DNA of 20,205 bases from Gammaproteobacteria bacterium (GTDB taxonomy: Bacteria > Pseudomonadota > Gammaproteobacteria > Chromatiales > Chromatiaceae), in assembly GCA_015231665.1 (NCBI GenBank), contig JADGBD010000008.1, positions 1 to 20,205 of the forward strand. Reading direction: 5' to 3'. A program made the position numbers and the translations under genes. Positions 1 to 6,862 of the stretch are shown here, piece after piece. The notes beneath the pieces were generated by a model. That model was not told the origin of the DNA and did not search any database. It saw only the letters and a program-made list of their open reading frames with translations. Positions within the stretch are counted from its first letter, which is position 1. Each line of letters begins with the position of its first letter.

Positions 1-106
1 TGACGCAGCTGGAAGCTAAAGAAAGGACGCAGAGGACGCAGAGCAGGGCAGAGCACGCAGAGGGTTGAACCAATTTTCCCCTCAAGATATTCGACCTTAA
101 CGCACA

Positions 107-228
107 TGGCGCGAGCAGCGACACCCCGGAACATGAAACATCTCTTGGCCGCTTCGGGACTCGGCAGTTCTTGTAGCCCGGATGAAGTGCAACGGAATCC
201 GGGGTTGGCGCGAGCAGCGACACCCCGG
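107..228. repeat. 23-bp exact direct repeat (107-129 and 206-228)
   Basis: The 23 bases at 107-129 (beginning TGGCGCGAGCAGCGACACC) occur again without a mismatch at 206-228. The copies start 99 bp apart, inside the larger inverted-repeat element. The second copy directly follows the CCCGGAT...ATCCGGG palindrome. This suggests that several repeat families have been inserted or recombined here. Confidence 0.75.
172..203. repeat. REP-like palindrome (GTAGCCCGGATGAAG type)
   Basis: CCCGGAT (177-183) pairs with ATCCGGG (197-203) around a 13-base loop, preceded by TGTAG. From general knowledge, GTAGCCCGGATGAAGCGCAGCGGAATCCGGG-like sequences are common intergenic repeats in many proteobacteria. This copy carries AAGTGCAACGG in the loop. 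Confidence 0.6.
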
Positions 229-406
229 TTTCCACTTCCCTCCCCCAACCCCCTCTCGGGGGGAGGGGGAGCAAACGAGCGCTGCGCGACTTTCACAGTA
301 AAACTCTGCGATCTCCGCGCTACTCTGCGAGCTCTGCGTCCTGAAATTGTCGAAGCAGGCGCCTGTTTGGAATGCCCCCGGCTTTCCCGAATCCGGCGCC
401 AGGGCC

Positions 407-412
407 TATAAT
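407..412 (+). promoter_or_regulatory. Likely pgi -10 box (TATAAT)
   Basis: A perfect TATAAT lies at 407-412, with the pgi start codon at 440, giving a leader of about 20 nt. No good -35 is seen 16-18 bp upstream (TTTCCC at 383-388 is weak). GGAAG at about 427-431 can serve as the ribosome binding site. Confidence 0.45.
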
Positions 413-439
413 CTGCCCATCACCTCGGAAGCCATAGCC

Positions 440-2089
440 ATGACCAAACTCACCGCCTGTCGCAGTCACGCCCAACTTCAACAGCATTGGCGGGAGATCG
501 CCGATGTGCAGATGACCGATCTGTTCGCCGCCGACCCGCAGCGATTCAGCCGTTTCTCCCTGCAAGAGTGCGGCATTCTGCTGGACTATTCCAAGAACCG
601 AATCACCGAGCCGACCCTGGGGCTGCTGTTCGGCCTGGCTGAGGAGCTTGACCTGCCGGGGTGGATCGAGCGCATGTTCAGCGGCGAGCACATCAACATC
701 ACCGAGGATCGTGCCGTCCTGCATGTGGCCCTGCGCAACGACTCGGAGCGGCCGATTCAGGTGGACGGCGAGGATGTGATGCCCGGGGTGCGGGGGGTGC
801 TGGAGCGGATGGAGCAGCTTTCGGCGCAGATTCGCAACGGCGACTGGAAGGGCTATACCGGCCAGACCATCACCGATGTGGTGAATATCGGCATCGGCGG
901 CTCCAACCTGGGGCCGCTGATGGTCGCCGAGGCCCTGCGGCCCTATTGGCAGGACGGGCTGCGGGTGCACTTTGTCTCCAATGTCGATGGCACCCATCTG
1001 AGCGAGACCCTGCGCGAGCTGGACCCGGCGCGCACCCTGTTCATCGTCGCCTCCAAGACCTTCACCACCCAGGAGACCCTGAGCAATGCCTTTTCCGCCC
1101 GCGCCTGGCTGCTGCAGGCGCTGCAGGATGAGGCGGCGGTGGCCAGCCACTTCATCGCCATCTCCACCAACCGGGAGAAGGTCGAGGCCTTTGGCATAGA
1201 CGCGGCGCACATGCTTGAATTCTGGGACTGGGTGGGCGGCCGCTATTCCCTCTGGTCGGCCATTGGCTTTCCCATTGCGGTGGCCATCGGCATGGATAAT
1301 TTCCGCCAGCTGCTGGCCGGCGCCCACTGCATGGATGAGCATTTCCGCACCGCGCCCCTGGCGCAGAACATGCCAGTGATCATGGCCCTACTGGGTATCT
1401 GGTACATCAACTACTTCGGCGCCAGCAGCCAGGCGATACTGCCCTACGACCAATACCTGCGCCATCTGCCGGACTATCTGCAACAGGCGGACATGGAGAG
1501 CAACGGCAAGGCCGTGACCCGTGATGGCGAGGCGGTGGACTACCGCACCGGCCCCATTGTCTGGGGTACCGCCGGCACCGATGGCCAGCACGCCTACTAC
1601 CAGCTGATTCACCAGGGGCCGCATCTGATCCCTTGCGACTTCATCGCCCCGGTCAACAGCCACAACGAGCTGGGCGACCAGCACTACAAGCTGATCTCCA
1701 ACTACCTGGCCCAGCCCGAGGCCCTGATGAAGGGCCGCAGCGCCGAGCAGGCACGCGCCGAGCTGACTCGCGCCGGCATCGGCGGCGAGCGTCTGGAGCT
1801 GCTGGTGCGGCACAAGACCTTCCCCGGCAACCGGCCGAGCAACAGCCTGCTGCTGGAGCAAGTGACCCCCGCCAGCCTGGGGGCGCTGATTGCCCTCTAC
1901 GAGCACAAGATCTTCGTTCAGGGGGTGATCTGGGGGCTGAATTCCTACGACCAATGGGGCGTGGAGCTGGGCAAGGAGCTGGCCAACATTATCCTGCCGG
2001 AGCTGAAGGCCGATCGCACCGGTGCCGAGCACGACAGCTCCACCCGCGGGCTGATCGATCATTTTCTTCAGCACCGTCGGCCGGGCTGA
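440..2089 (+). CDS. pgi: Glucose-6-phosphate isomerase
   Basis: This cytosolic enzyme interconverts glucose 6-phosphate and fructose 6-phosphate in glycolysis and gluconeogenesis. From the ATG at 440 the product is 549 residues, the same length as the E. coli enzyme. Both family signatures are present: [14 protein letters not shown] and [18 protein letters not shown]. The catalytic residues by family position are E353 (ADMESNGK), H384 ([12 protein letters not shown]) and K512 (GVELGKEL). The frame stays open upstream to a TTG at 347, but that start would add 31 residues overlapping the promoter and has no ribosome binding site, so ATG 440 is preferred. It is followed after about 100 bp by a DHH phosphoesterase gene, with a hairpin between. 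Nothing appears damaged. Confidence 0.97.
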   Translation: MTKLTACRSHAQLQQHWREIADVQMTDLFAADPQRFSRFSLQECGILLDYSKNRITEPTLGLLFGLAEELDLPGWIERMFSGEHINITEDRAVLHVALRNDSERPIQVDGEDVMPGVRGVLERMEQLSAQIRNGDWKGYTGQTITDVVNIGIGGSNLGPLMVAEALRPYWQDGLRVHFVSNVDGTHLSETLRELDPARTLFIVASKTFTTQETLSNAFSARAWLLQALQDEAAVASHFIAISTNREKVEAFGIDAAHMLEFWDWVGGRYSLWSAIGFPIAVAIGMDNFRQLLAGAHCMDEHFRTAPLAQNMPVIMALLGIWYINYFGASSQAILPYDQYLRHLPDYLQQADMESNGKAVTRDGEAVDYRTGPIVWGTAGTDGQHAYYQLIHQGPHLIPCDFIAPVNSHNELGDQHYKLISNYLAQPEALMKGRSAEQARAELTRAGIGGERLELLVRHKTFPGNRPSNSLLLEQVTPASLGALIALYEHKIFVQGVIWGLNSYDQWGVELGKELANIILPELKADRTGAEHDSSTRGLIDHFLQHRRPG

Positions 2090-2092
2090 GCG

Positions 2093-2115
2093 GCCAGCAA
2101 GGGCCATTTGCTGGC
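2093..2115 (+). terminator. Hairpin after pgi, possible terminator or attenuator
   Basis: GCCAGCAA (2093-2100) pairs perfectly with TTGCTGGC (2108-2115) around a 7-base loop, four bases after the pgi stop codon. No T-run follows, so it may be a weak terminator or an mRNA-stabilising stem between pgi and the next gene. Confidence 0.4.
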
Positions 2116-2190
2116 GAACAATTTACTCATCGGGGCGGGGATGCTATGTTCCGCAGCCTTGAATCCATAACCACAAGCAAGGGGAACATC

Positions 2191-3120
2191 ATGGCCGAGA
2201 GCAAGTACCGTTTGGTAACGCGCAGCGATTTTGACGGATTGGTCTGCGCTGTGCTGATGAAATCCATGGACCTGATCGACGACATCCTCTTCGTCCACCC
2301 CAAGGACATGCAGGATGGCAAGGTTGAAATCAGCGGCCGTGACATCACCACCAATCTGCCCTACGTGGAAGGGGTACACCTGGCCTTCGACCATCACCTG
2401 AGCGAAACCATCCGCAACGAGAAGCGCGACAACCACATCATCGACCCCGAGGCGCCCTCGGCAGCGCGGGTGGTGTATGACTATTACGGCGGCGCCGAGC
2501 GCTTCCCCGAACGCTGGAATCCGATGATGGAGGCGGTGGACAAGGGCGATGCCGCCCAGTTCAGCCGCGAGGAGATACTCCACCCCGAGGGCTGGGTGCT
2601 GATGAACTTCCTCATGGACGCGCGTACCGGTCTGGGCCGCTTCCGCGAGTTTCGCGTCTCCAACTACCAGCTGATGATGGACCTGATCGACTACTGCCAC
2701 GATCACCAGATCGACGACATCATGCAGTTGCCCGATGTGCAAGAGCGGGTGCAGCTGTTCTTCGAGCACGAGGAAAAGGCCAAGGAGCAGATCCAGCGTT
2801 GCAGCAGGGTGTACCAGAATCTGGTGGTGCTGGACCTGCGCAACGAAGAGACCATCTACGCGGTCAACCGCTTCATGATCTACGCCCTCTACCCGGACAC
2901 CAACATCTCCATCCACGTCATGTGGGGCCTGAAGCAGCAGAACACCGTGTTCGCCATCGGCAAATCCATCCTTAACCGCAGTTCCAACACCAATGTCGGC
3001 GAACTCTGCCTCAAATACGGCGGTGGCGGCCACATTGCCGCCGGCACCTGCCAAGTGGGCAACGACGAGGTGGATGCACGGCTGCAGGAGATCATCGCCC
3101 AGATCAACGCCGACGGCTGA
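2191..3120 (+). CDS. DHH-family phosphoesterase (exopolyphosphatase-like)
   Basis: The product is a 309-residue soluble protein of the DHH/DHHA1 phosphoesterase superfamily, metal-dependent enzymes that cleave phosphoester or phosphoanhydride bonds (nanoRNA, cyclic dinucleotides or polyphosphate). Motif I reads RSDFDG (residues 11-16), the signature AFDHH lies at 65-69, and the glycine-rich DHHA1 motif GGGGH lies at 277-281, followed by IAAGTCQ. ATG 2191 is chosen because AAGGGGAA lies just upstream. An in-frame ATG at 2146 would add 15 residues with no better site. The gene lies about 100 bp after pgi on the same strand, so co-transcription is possible if the intervening hairpin does not terminate. 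Substrate cannot be decided from sequence. Polyphosphate is a guess based on how close relatives are usually named. Confidence 0.88.
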   Translation: MAESKYRLVTRSDFDGLVCAVLMKSMDLIDDILFVHPKDMQDGKVEISGRDITTNLPYVEGVHLAFDHHLSETIRNEKRDNHIIDPEAPSAARVVYDYYGGAERFPERWNPMMEAVDKGDAAQFSREEILHPEGWVLMNFLMDARTGLGRFREFRVSNYQLMMDLIDYCHDHQIDDIMQLPDVQERVQLFFEHEEKAKEQIQRCSRVYQNLVVLDLRNEETIYAVNRFMIYALYPDTNISIHVMWGLKQQNTVFAIGKSILNRSSNTNVGELCLKYGGGGHIAAGTCQVGNDEVDARLQEIIAQINADG

Positions 3121-3124
3121 TTTA

Positions 3125-3320
3125 GCCGTCAGCGGCCAGCTGTCAGCAGCCAAGCCACAGAGGGCACAGAGTTTTCATGAGTCACATCTCAGGCCCAGCT
3201 CAGCTGGCAGCTGTTTTCAACGGCTTGATTCTTTTCTGTGTGCTCTGTGGTTCTGTGGCTAATAGGGCTGGTGCCTCTAGCCAGCAACAGCTGACCGCTC
3301 GCAGCTGACGGCTGGCCGCT
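3125..3320. repeat. Nested inverted repeats in the gap before lrgA
   Basis: This gene-free gap carries two nested inverted repeats. The outer pair is GCCGTCAGCGGCCAGCTGTC (3125-3144) against the complement of GCAGCTGACGGCTGGCCGCT (3301-3320), an imperfect match. The inner pair is AGCCACAGAGGGCACAGAG (3153-3171) against the complement of CTCTGTGGTTCTGTGGCT (3243-3260), with a one-base gap and few mismatches. The outer arm ends only 6 bp before the lrgA start codon. No coding sequence is seen. A further copy of the outer motif sits at 3824-3853. Confidence 0.6.
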
Positions 3321-3326
3321 CTCACC

Positions 3327-3674
3327 ATGGCCTTTCTCCACGGCATCACCCTGCTGCTGCTGTTTCAGCTTATTGGCGAGTTGCTGGTGCATCTTGGCCA
3401 GTTGCCGCTGCCCGGTCCCGTCGCTGGCATGGCCTTGCTGTTCATCACCCTGATTCTCCGCCGTGGTCTGCCGGAGTCGCTCAGCGGCGCCGCCACCAGC
3501 CTGCTGGGTCATCTCTCCCTGCTGTTCGTCCCCGCCGGTGTCGGCGTGATGCTGCACTTCGATAAGCTCGCCGGCGACTGGCTAGCCATAGCCGCCGCCC
3601 TGCTGCTGGGCACCCTGATCACCCTGGCGCTGACCGCGCTGCTGATGCAGTTGTTGCTGCGGTGGCAGAGGTGA
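3327..3674 (+). CDS. lrgA: CidA/LrgA family membrane protein
   Basis: The product is 115 residues, almost entirely hydrophobic, with about four membrane segments (near residues 5-20, 27-45, 60-78 and 84-108). The typical LrgA/CidA stretch is present: LPLPGPVAGMALLF (25-38), followed by an arginine pair and later LLFVPAGVGVM. Family members are small holin-like inner-membrane proteins that act with an LrgB/CidB partner. They have been linked to murein hydrolase control and, in some bacteria and plastids, to export or import of small metabolites such as pyruvate or glycolate. The partner lrgB follows after 179 bp of repeats, an unusually wide gap. The ATG at 3327 has no clear ribosome binding site, because a dispersed repeat ends 6 bp upstream. 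Confidence 0.85.
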   Translation: MAFLHGITLLLLFQLIGELLVHLGQLPLPGPVAGMALLFITLILRRGLPESLSGAATSLLGHLSLLFVPAGVGVMLHFDKLAGDWLAIAAALLLGTLITLALTALLMQLLLRWQR

Positions 3675-3679
3675 GTTGC

Positions 3680-3707
3680 GGGACTCGGGGCTCGGGACTC
3701 GGGACTC
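3680..3707. repeat. Four tandem 7-bp units (GGGACTC)
   Basis: GGGACTC, GGGGCTC, GGGACTC and GGGACTC follow one another without gaps from six bases after the lrgA stop codon. A related TCGGGACTCGG occurs inside the first repeat element at about 154-164. Confidence 0.7.
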
Positions 3708-3777
3708 GGTTAGAGCCTGCTGCGTGCGACCTTCTGCTTGCATCTAGGCGTATCCCGGAGGTGCGAGGGACTTCTCT

Positions 3778-3803
3778 CCCCTCTCCCGCTCGCGGGAGAG
3801 GGG
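3778..3803. repeat. Perfect 11-bp hairpin, C/G-rich
   Basis: CCCCTCTCCCG (3778-3788) pairs perfectly with CGGGAGAGGGG (3793-3803) around the loop CTCG. A similar C/G-rich hairpin lies at 240-265. Hairpins of this type are widespread intergenic repeats in GC-rich proteobacteria. Between lrgA and lrgB it could slow transcription or protect mRNA, but it has no T-run and does not look like an ordinary terminator. Confidence 0.6.
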
Positions 3804-3823
3804 TCGGGGGAGAGGGTGGTTGG

Positions 3824-3853
3824 CAGCTGGCCGCTGAAGGCTGACGGCTGAAG
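3824..3853. repeat. Copy of the AGCGGCCAGCTG repeat abutting lrgB
   Basis: On the minus strand this reads CAGCCGTCAGCC then TTCAGCGGCCAGCTG, the same words as the outer repeat before lrgA. It ends directly at the lrgB start codon, so the lrgB ribosome binding region (CTGAAG) belongs to the repeat. Confidence 0.55.
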
Positions 3854-4561
3854 ATGGAACAGATCTGGGTCTATCTCGCCGCCTCGCCGCTGTTTGGCCT
3901 CACCGCCACTCTGGTTGCCTACAGCCTGGGGCATTGGCTCTATGTCCGCTGCGGCAGCACGCCCTTGTTGCATCCGGTGCTTACAGCGGTGAGTGTGTTG
4001 ATCCTGCTGCTCTGGCTGGGGGATATCTCTTACGCCAGCTATTTCGACGGTGCCCAGTTCGTCCATTTCCTCCTCGGCCCGGCCACCGTGGCTTTGGCGG
4101 TGCCTTTGTATCTGCAGCTGGAACGGCTGCGCAAGCTCTGGTTGCCCATTCTCATCAGTCTGATCTTCGGCGTGTTACTCGGAGCCCTGAGCGCCCTGGG
4201 TATAGCTCGCTGGCTCGGTGCCGGACTGGAGACCCAGCTATCCCTGGCGCCCAAATCGGTGACCACGCCGGTGGCCATGGGCATAGCCGAGACCATCGGT
4301 GGTCTGCCCTCGCTCACCGCCGTGCTGGTGGTGACCACCGGCATCATCGGCGCGGTGCTGGGCAATGGTCTGTTTCGCCTGCTGCGGATCAAAGATGACA
4401 GCGTCAAGGGCATCGCCATGGGTGTGGCAGCCCACGGCATAGGCACGGCGCGGGCCTTTCAGCTGAGCCAGCAGATGGGCGCTTTCTCCGGCCTGGCGAT
4501 GGCGCTGTCGGCCCTGGCTTCGGCCCTGATCCTGCCCAGCCTGATTGGCTGGTTGTTCTGA
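3854..4561 (+). CDS. lrgB: LrgB/CidB family membrane protein
   Basis: The product is 235 residues, a usual length for LrgB, with many hydrophobic membrane segments and almost no soluble part. Recognisable family stretches are SLAPKSVTTPVAMGIAETIG (about 130-150), a VTTGIIGAVLG segment, and the C-terminal GVAAHGIGTARAFQ (about 190-203). In this family the protein works with LrgA/CidA in the inner membrane, either in programmed lysis control or in transport of small organic acids. The sequence does not decide which. It converges on the degenerate EAL gene, whose stop codon lies only 11 bp away. Its start is taken at ATG 3854, directly after a dispersed repeat. Confidence 0.88.
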   Translation: MEQIWVYLAASPLFGLTATLVAYSLGHWLYVRCGSTPLLHPVLTAVSVLILLLWLGDISYASYFDGAQFVHFLLGPATVALAVPLYLQLERLRKLWLPILISLIFGVLLGALSALGIARWLGAGLETQLSLAPKSVTTPVAMGIAETIGGLPSLTAVLVVTTGIIGAVLGNGLFRLLRIKDDSVKGIAMGVAAHGIGTARAFQLSQQMGAFSGLAMALSALASALILPSLIGWLF

Positions 4562-4572
4562 GCTATGGGTCC

Positions 4573-5388
4573 TCAAAGCAGCCCAAAGGCGATCTTGGTT
4601 TGTTTGATCATTTCCAATAGCTGGCCCATGCCGGCGGCGGGGAGGGGGGATTTGAAGCGATTGCCCTGGGTCAGGCGGCAGCCGATCTGCTGGCAGCTGG
4701 CCAGGTGCTGTTCCTGCTCTACCCCCACTGCGGCGATTTCTATGCCGGCGCTGCGCCATTGCTTGATCCGCTTGGCGACGGCTTTGGTACCTTCGGCCTC
4801 GATCAGTTGGTGCAGGTAGTCAACGCTGACTTTGGTGACGCGCACCGGACTGTCCTTGGCGATCTGCAGGCACTGGTCATCCAGGGGTGGGTCGTTGAGG
4901 TTGATCTGGCAGCCCAGACCGGCCAGCTGGCGCATGGCCCTGAGCACGGCCTGCTGGTCCTGGCTGAGGATGCGCCAGGGGCATTCCAGGGCGAGGTTTT
5001 TCGCAGGCAGACGCCGCTTGGGCAGGGCCAGGCGCAGGTAATCCAGGCTGGGCTGAATCTGCATCCAGCCGGAGAGGTTGATCGAAAGCACGCCAAATTC
5101 ATAGCCCTGCTGCAGCCAGCTGTCGGCCTGGGCCAGGGCGGTGCTGAGCACCCAGATGTCGATGCGCTGCACCAGTTCCGGCGAGCCTTCCACCACGGAG
5201 ATGAACTGGCCGGCGCGCTGCAGGCTGCGCCCTGGCGGTTGCCAGCGGAGAAAGGCCTCCAGCCCGGCGGTGTCCTCGGTTTCGGGGTCGAACTGGGGCT
5301 GGTAGTGGAGTTGCAGCTCGCCCTGATCCAGAGCGTTGCAGATGGCCTTGGCCAGGGGGTTTTGTGGCTGACTCGGCTGTGTATCCAT
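4573..5388 (-). CDS. Degenerate EAL-domain protein, likely non-catalytic
   Basis: The 271-residue product is almost only an EAL domain (c-di-GMP phosphodiesterase fold), with no sensor or membrane part. The opening GELQLHYQPQF (23-33), EAFLRW (44-49) and INLSGW (103-108) are kept. The rest has decayed: the usual LEITES is LECPWR (134-139), DDFGTG is NDPPLD (165-170), and AEGVE is AVGVE (220-224). One metal-binding Asp, the flexible loop and a catalytic Glu are therefore missing, and hydrolysis of c-di-GMP is unlikely. It may bind the nucleotide or a protein partner instead. It is the last gene of a three-gene operon and starts in a TGATG overlap with the preceding membrane coiled-coil gene. 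A TTG one codon upstream is a possible alternative start. Confidence 0.85.
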   Translation of the reverse strand: MDTQPSQPQNPLAKAICNALDQGELQLHYQPQFDPETEDTAGLEAFLRWQPPGRSLQRAGQFISVVEGSPELVQRIDIWVLSTALAQADSWLQQGYEFGVLSINLSGWMQIQPSLDYLRLALPKRRLPAKNLALECPWRILSQDQQAVLRAMRQLAGLGCQINLNDPPLDDQCLQIAKDSPVRVTKVSVDYLHQLIEAEGTKAVAKRIKQWRSAGIEIAAVGVEQEQHLASCQQIGCRLTQGNRFKSPLPAAGMGQLLEMIKQTKIAFGLL

Positions 5389-5963
5389 CAAGGCAGCATC
5401 CGCGCGGGGGAGGAAATGACGCCGACGTTGTGGCGCATGTAATCGACATTCTGGGTGAGGTTGCTGAAGTGGTGTGACATTTCTCGAGTCCCCTGGCTGA
5501 TCAGGCCGATGTTGCCGTTCATGGTGATCATGTTGCCGTTCATGCTGCTGACGGAGCCGATGAGGCCGTTCATGTCGTTGTTGAGCAACTGCATGTGGCC
5601 GGCGATCTCACGAATGCCTTGGACGTTGTCCTCCATGCGCAGCACCAGGCCGGTAATCAGTTGCATGTCCTGCGACATGCTGCCGAACTGGACATACATG
5701 TTTTCCAGGTGGGTGGTCATGCGGTGCATGTCCCGGGCCATGGTGGCGATGAGAAACAGCAGATAGATGGCGACGCAGATGAGCAGGACCATCACCACCT
5801 TGAGAATCCGGGTGGTTTTGTTGGCGATCTTGCCGGCGACCTTGTCGATGGTTTCCATCTCGGCGCGGAACAGGGTCATCACCTCGGTGATCGCGCCTAT
5901 GGTCTCGTCGAGTTCCTCGGCGGCGGGGTCCTGGGTGGGGAGGCTGGCGGCAAGCTCGCTCAT
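5388..5963 (-). CDS. Methionine-rich membrane coiled-coil protein (second copy)
   Basis: I do not recognise a named family. The 191-residue product has a cytoplasmic-looking N-terminus with acidic helices (1-50), one membrane segment at about 54-73 (rich in V, L, I), and then a long helical region to the end with Met, Leu or Ile at regular 3/4 spacing, as in a coiled coil. About 19 Met occur in the protein, a high share, many in NM, SMNGNM or DM pairs. The topology resembles a chemoreceptor-like or secretion-adaptor rod, but there is no MCP signalling hairpin. It starts in an ATGA overlap with the upstream paralogue and ends in a TGATG overlap with the EAL gene. Tight coupling suggests one complex. 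Paralogy with the neighbour rests on shared layout and composition. Confidence 0.8.
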   Translation of the reverse strand: MSELAASLPTQDPAAEELDETIGAITEVMTLFRAEMETIDKVAGKIANKTTRILKVVMVLLICVAIYLLFLIATMARDMHRMTTHLENMYVQFGSMSQDMQLITGLVLRMEDNVQGIREIAGHMQLLNNDMNGLIGSVSSMNGNMITMNGNIGLISQGTREMSHHFSNLTQNVDYMRHNVGVISSPARMLP

Positions 5964-6514
5964 GGCATCATCGGCATCATTTGCTGGAACATCTTCATCG
6001 GCCGCGACATCTGGTTGATGTTGCGGCCTATGCCCTGCACCGTGGGCTCAAGCACGCGGAAGTTGCCGGTCATCTGGCCCACGTCGCGGGTGATGTGAGT
6101 GAGGCCGCCGTCGATGACATTGACCTCTTGTGCCATTTGCCCGACCGTGCCTTCGAGGCTGCCGACAGCGGTGGTCATCAGACCGGTTTCCGAGGCGATG
6201 ATCGGCAGCAGGGCCACATGGGTGTTCATGGTCTCCATGGTCTCACGCATTTGGGTCATGTTGCCGGCCATGGAGGTGAACTGCTGGTTCATGGTCTCCA
6301 GGGCAACGAGCATGTCGCCCATCTTCGCGGTGAAGGCGACGATCATGGCAATCAGCAGCACCGCCACCACGGCAAAGCTGACCATGCCAATGCGCAGAAT
6401 GGCGGTGACTCGCCGCGCCACCCGCAGGTTGAGGCTGCTGCGGATCTCCATGCTGCGCTTGAAGTCCGCCGCGGCCTGGCGGATGGCCAAATGCTGTTCG
6501 CCACTGAGTTGCAT
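5960..6514 (-). CDS. Methionine-rich membrane coiled-coil protein (first copy)
   Basis: The 184-residue product has the same plan as its neighbour: a short charged N-terminus (1-38), one membrane segment at about 40-63, then a helical, Met-studded region to the C-terminus. I count 22 Met. It ends MMPMMP, while the neighbour ends RMLP. No enzyme motif is visible. ATG 6514 is preferred (MQLSGEQH), with a weak GGA upstream. A TTG at 6568 would add 18 residues but overlaps the likely promoter. It is the first gene of the leftward operon (coiled coil, coiled coil, degenerate EAL). By inference the two rods form a homo- or hetero-oligomer in the membrane to which the EAL protein docks. No function is known to me. 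Confidence 0.8.
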   Translation of the reverse strand: MQLSGEQHLAIRQAAADFKRSMEIRSSLNLRVARRVTAILRIGMVSFAVVAVLLIAMIVAFTAKMGDMLVALETMNQQFTSMAGNMTQMRETMETMNTHVALLPIIASETGLMTTAVGSLEGTVGQMAQEVNVIDGGLTHITRDVGQMTGNFRVLEPTVQGIGRNINQMSRPMKMFQQMMPMMP

Positions 6515-6718
6515 GCTGTCCGGTTCTGAATAAATCTGGTGGGCTGGAATGAAATTGCATATTATCAATTTTGTCTGGCTTTGGCTGCGACAAGCTGCAG
6601 CAGGAGCCTAGACGCCCATTCTGCAGGACTGATACACTTGCCTCAAGGGGTGATCAGATCAGTCGCCCATAAAACTATAAATCTCAAGGTCTTTTGAGAA
6701 TCAAGGAACGGAGGGGGA
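6515..6718. other. Divergent control region between two c-di-GMP-related operons
   Basis: About 200 bp without a gene. It must hold the promoters for the leftward coiled-coil/EAL operon and the rightward GGDEF-EAL operon. Visible items are a GATAAT on the minus strand (6561-6566), a GATCAGATCA repeat near 6653-6662, an AT-rich patch ATAAAACTATAAAT (6670-6683), and a small hairpin TCTCAA/TTGAGA (6682-6687 and 6694-6699). GGAGGGGGA follows just before the leader reading frame. I see no riboswitch I can name. Confidence 0.5.
6561..6566 (-). promoter_or_regulatory. Possible -10 box of the leftward operon
   Basis: On the minus strand GATAAT (one mismatch to TATAAT) lies 47 bp before the ATG at 6514. 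No good -35 is found at 17 bp, so this is a weak call and an activator may be needed. Confidence 0.3.
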
Positions 6719-6862
6719 GTGGAGTTGGATCAGCCATCCTGGGCATTTGCGGCCTTTTCAACGGGTTTGGATATTTCCGTGCCCGAGCCTCTGTGTTTGC
6801 TCGCGGGGCTGGGCGCGGGAGTTGATACGGCGGCGGGCATGATCCTGCGGGGCTGGGCTTGA
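6719..6862 (+). CDS. Possible 47-residue leader peptide coupled to the GGDEF-EAL gene
   Basis: A short frame opens at GTG 6719 (or TTG 6725), directly at a strong GGAGGGGGA sequence. It runs to a TGA at 6860-6862 that overlaps the TTG start of the large gene in a TTGA junction. The peptide would start MELDQPSWAFAAFSTGLD and end MILRGWA, with no known domain. The large gene lacks its own ribosome binding site, so the arrangement fits translational coupling. Alternatives are a chance frame, or a frameshift separating a former N-terminus from the main gene. Confidence 0.35.
   Translation: MELDQPSWAFAAFSTGLDISVPEPLCLLAGLGAGVDTAAGMILRGWA

Larger units (their letters stand above)
24..342. repeat. 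Element with 40-bp imperfect terminal inverted repeats
   Basis: The left arm (24-63) starts AGGACGCAGAGG and the right arm (303-342) ends CTCTGCGTCCT. Aligned as inverted copies the arms match at 32 of 40 positions. The inside holds other short repeats: a 23-bp direct repeat, a CCCGGAT/ATCCGGG palindrome and a C/G-rich hairpin (240-246 with 259-265). No convincing coding sequence is seen in it. The right arm ends 64 bp before the pgi -10 box. The same terminal sequence recurs at 18554-18712, so this is a dispersed family in this genome and not a chance pairing. Whether it is mobile is not known. Confidence 0.7.

Noticed and set aside
106..411. 101-codon plus-strand frame before pgi
   Set aside because: It runs through inverted and direct repeats and the pgi promoter, with no ribosome binding site and no protein-like pattern.
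320..1342. Minus-strand open frame of 340 codons opposite pgi
   Set aside because: It is antisense to conserved pgi sequence, with no recognisable domain.
1633..2190. Upstream extension of the DHH phosphoesterase frame into pgi
   Set aside because: It overlaps the pgi coding region in another frame and reads as Arg/Ala/Gly-rich shadow sequence. The ATG at 2191 has a good ribosome binding site.
3680..3707. CRISPR-like array
   Set aside because: The units are 7 bp in direct tandem with no spacers.
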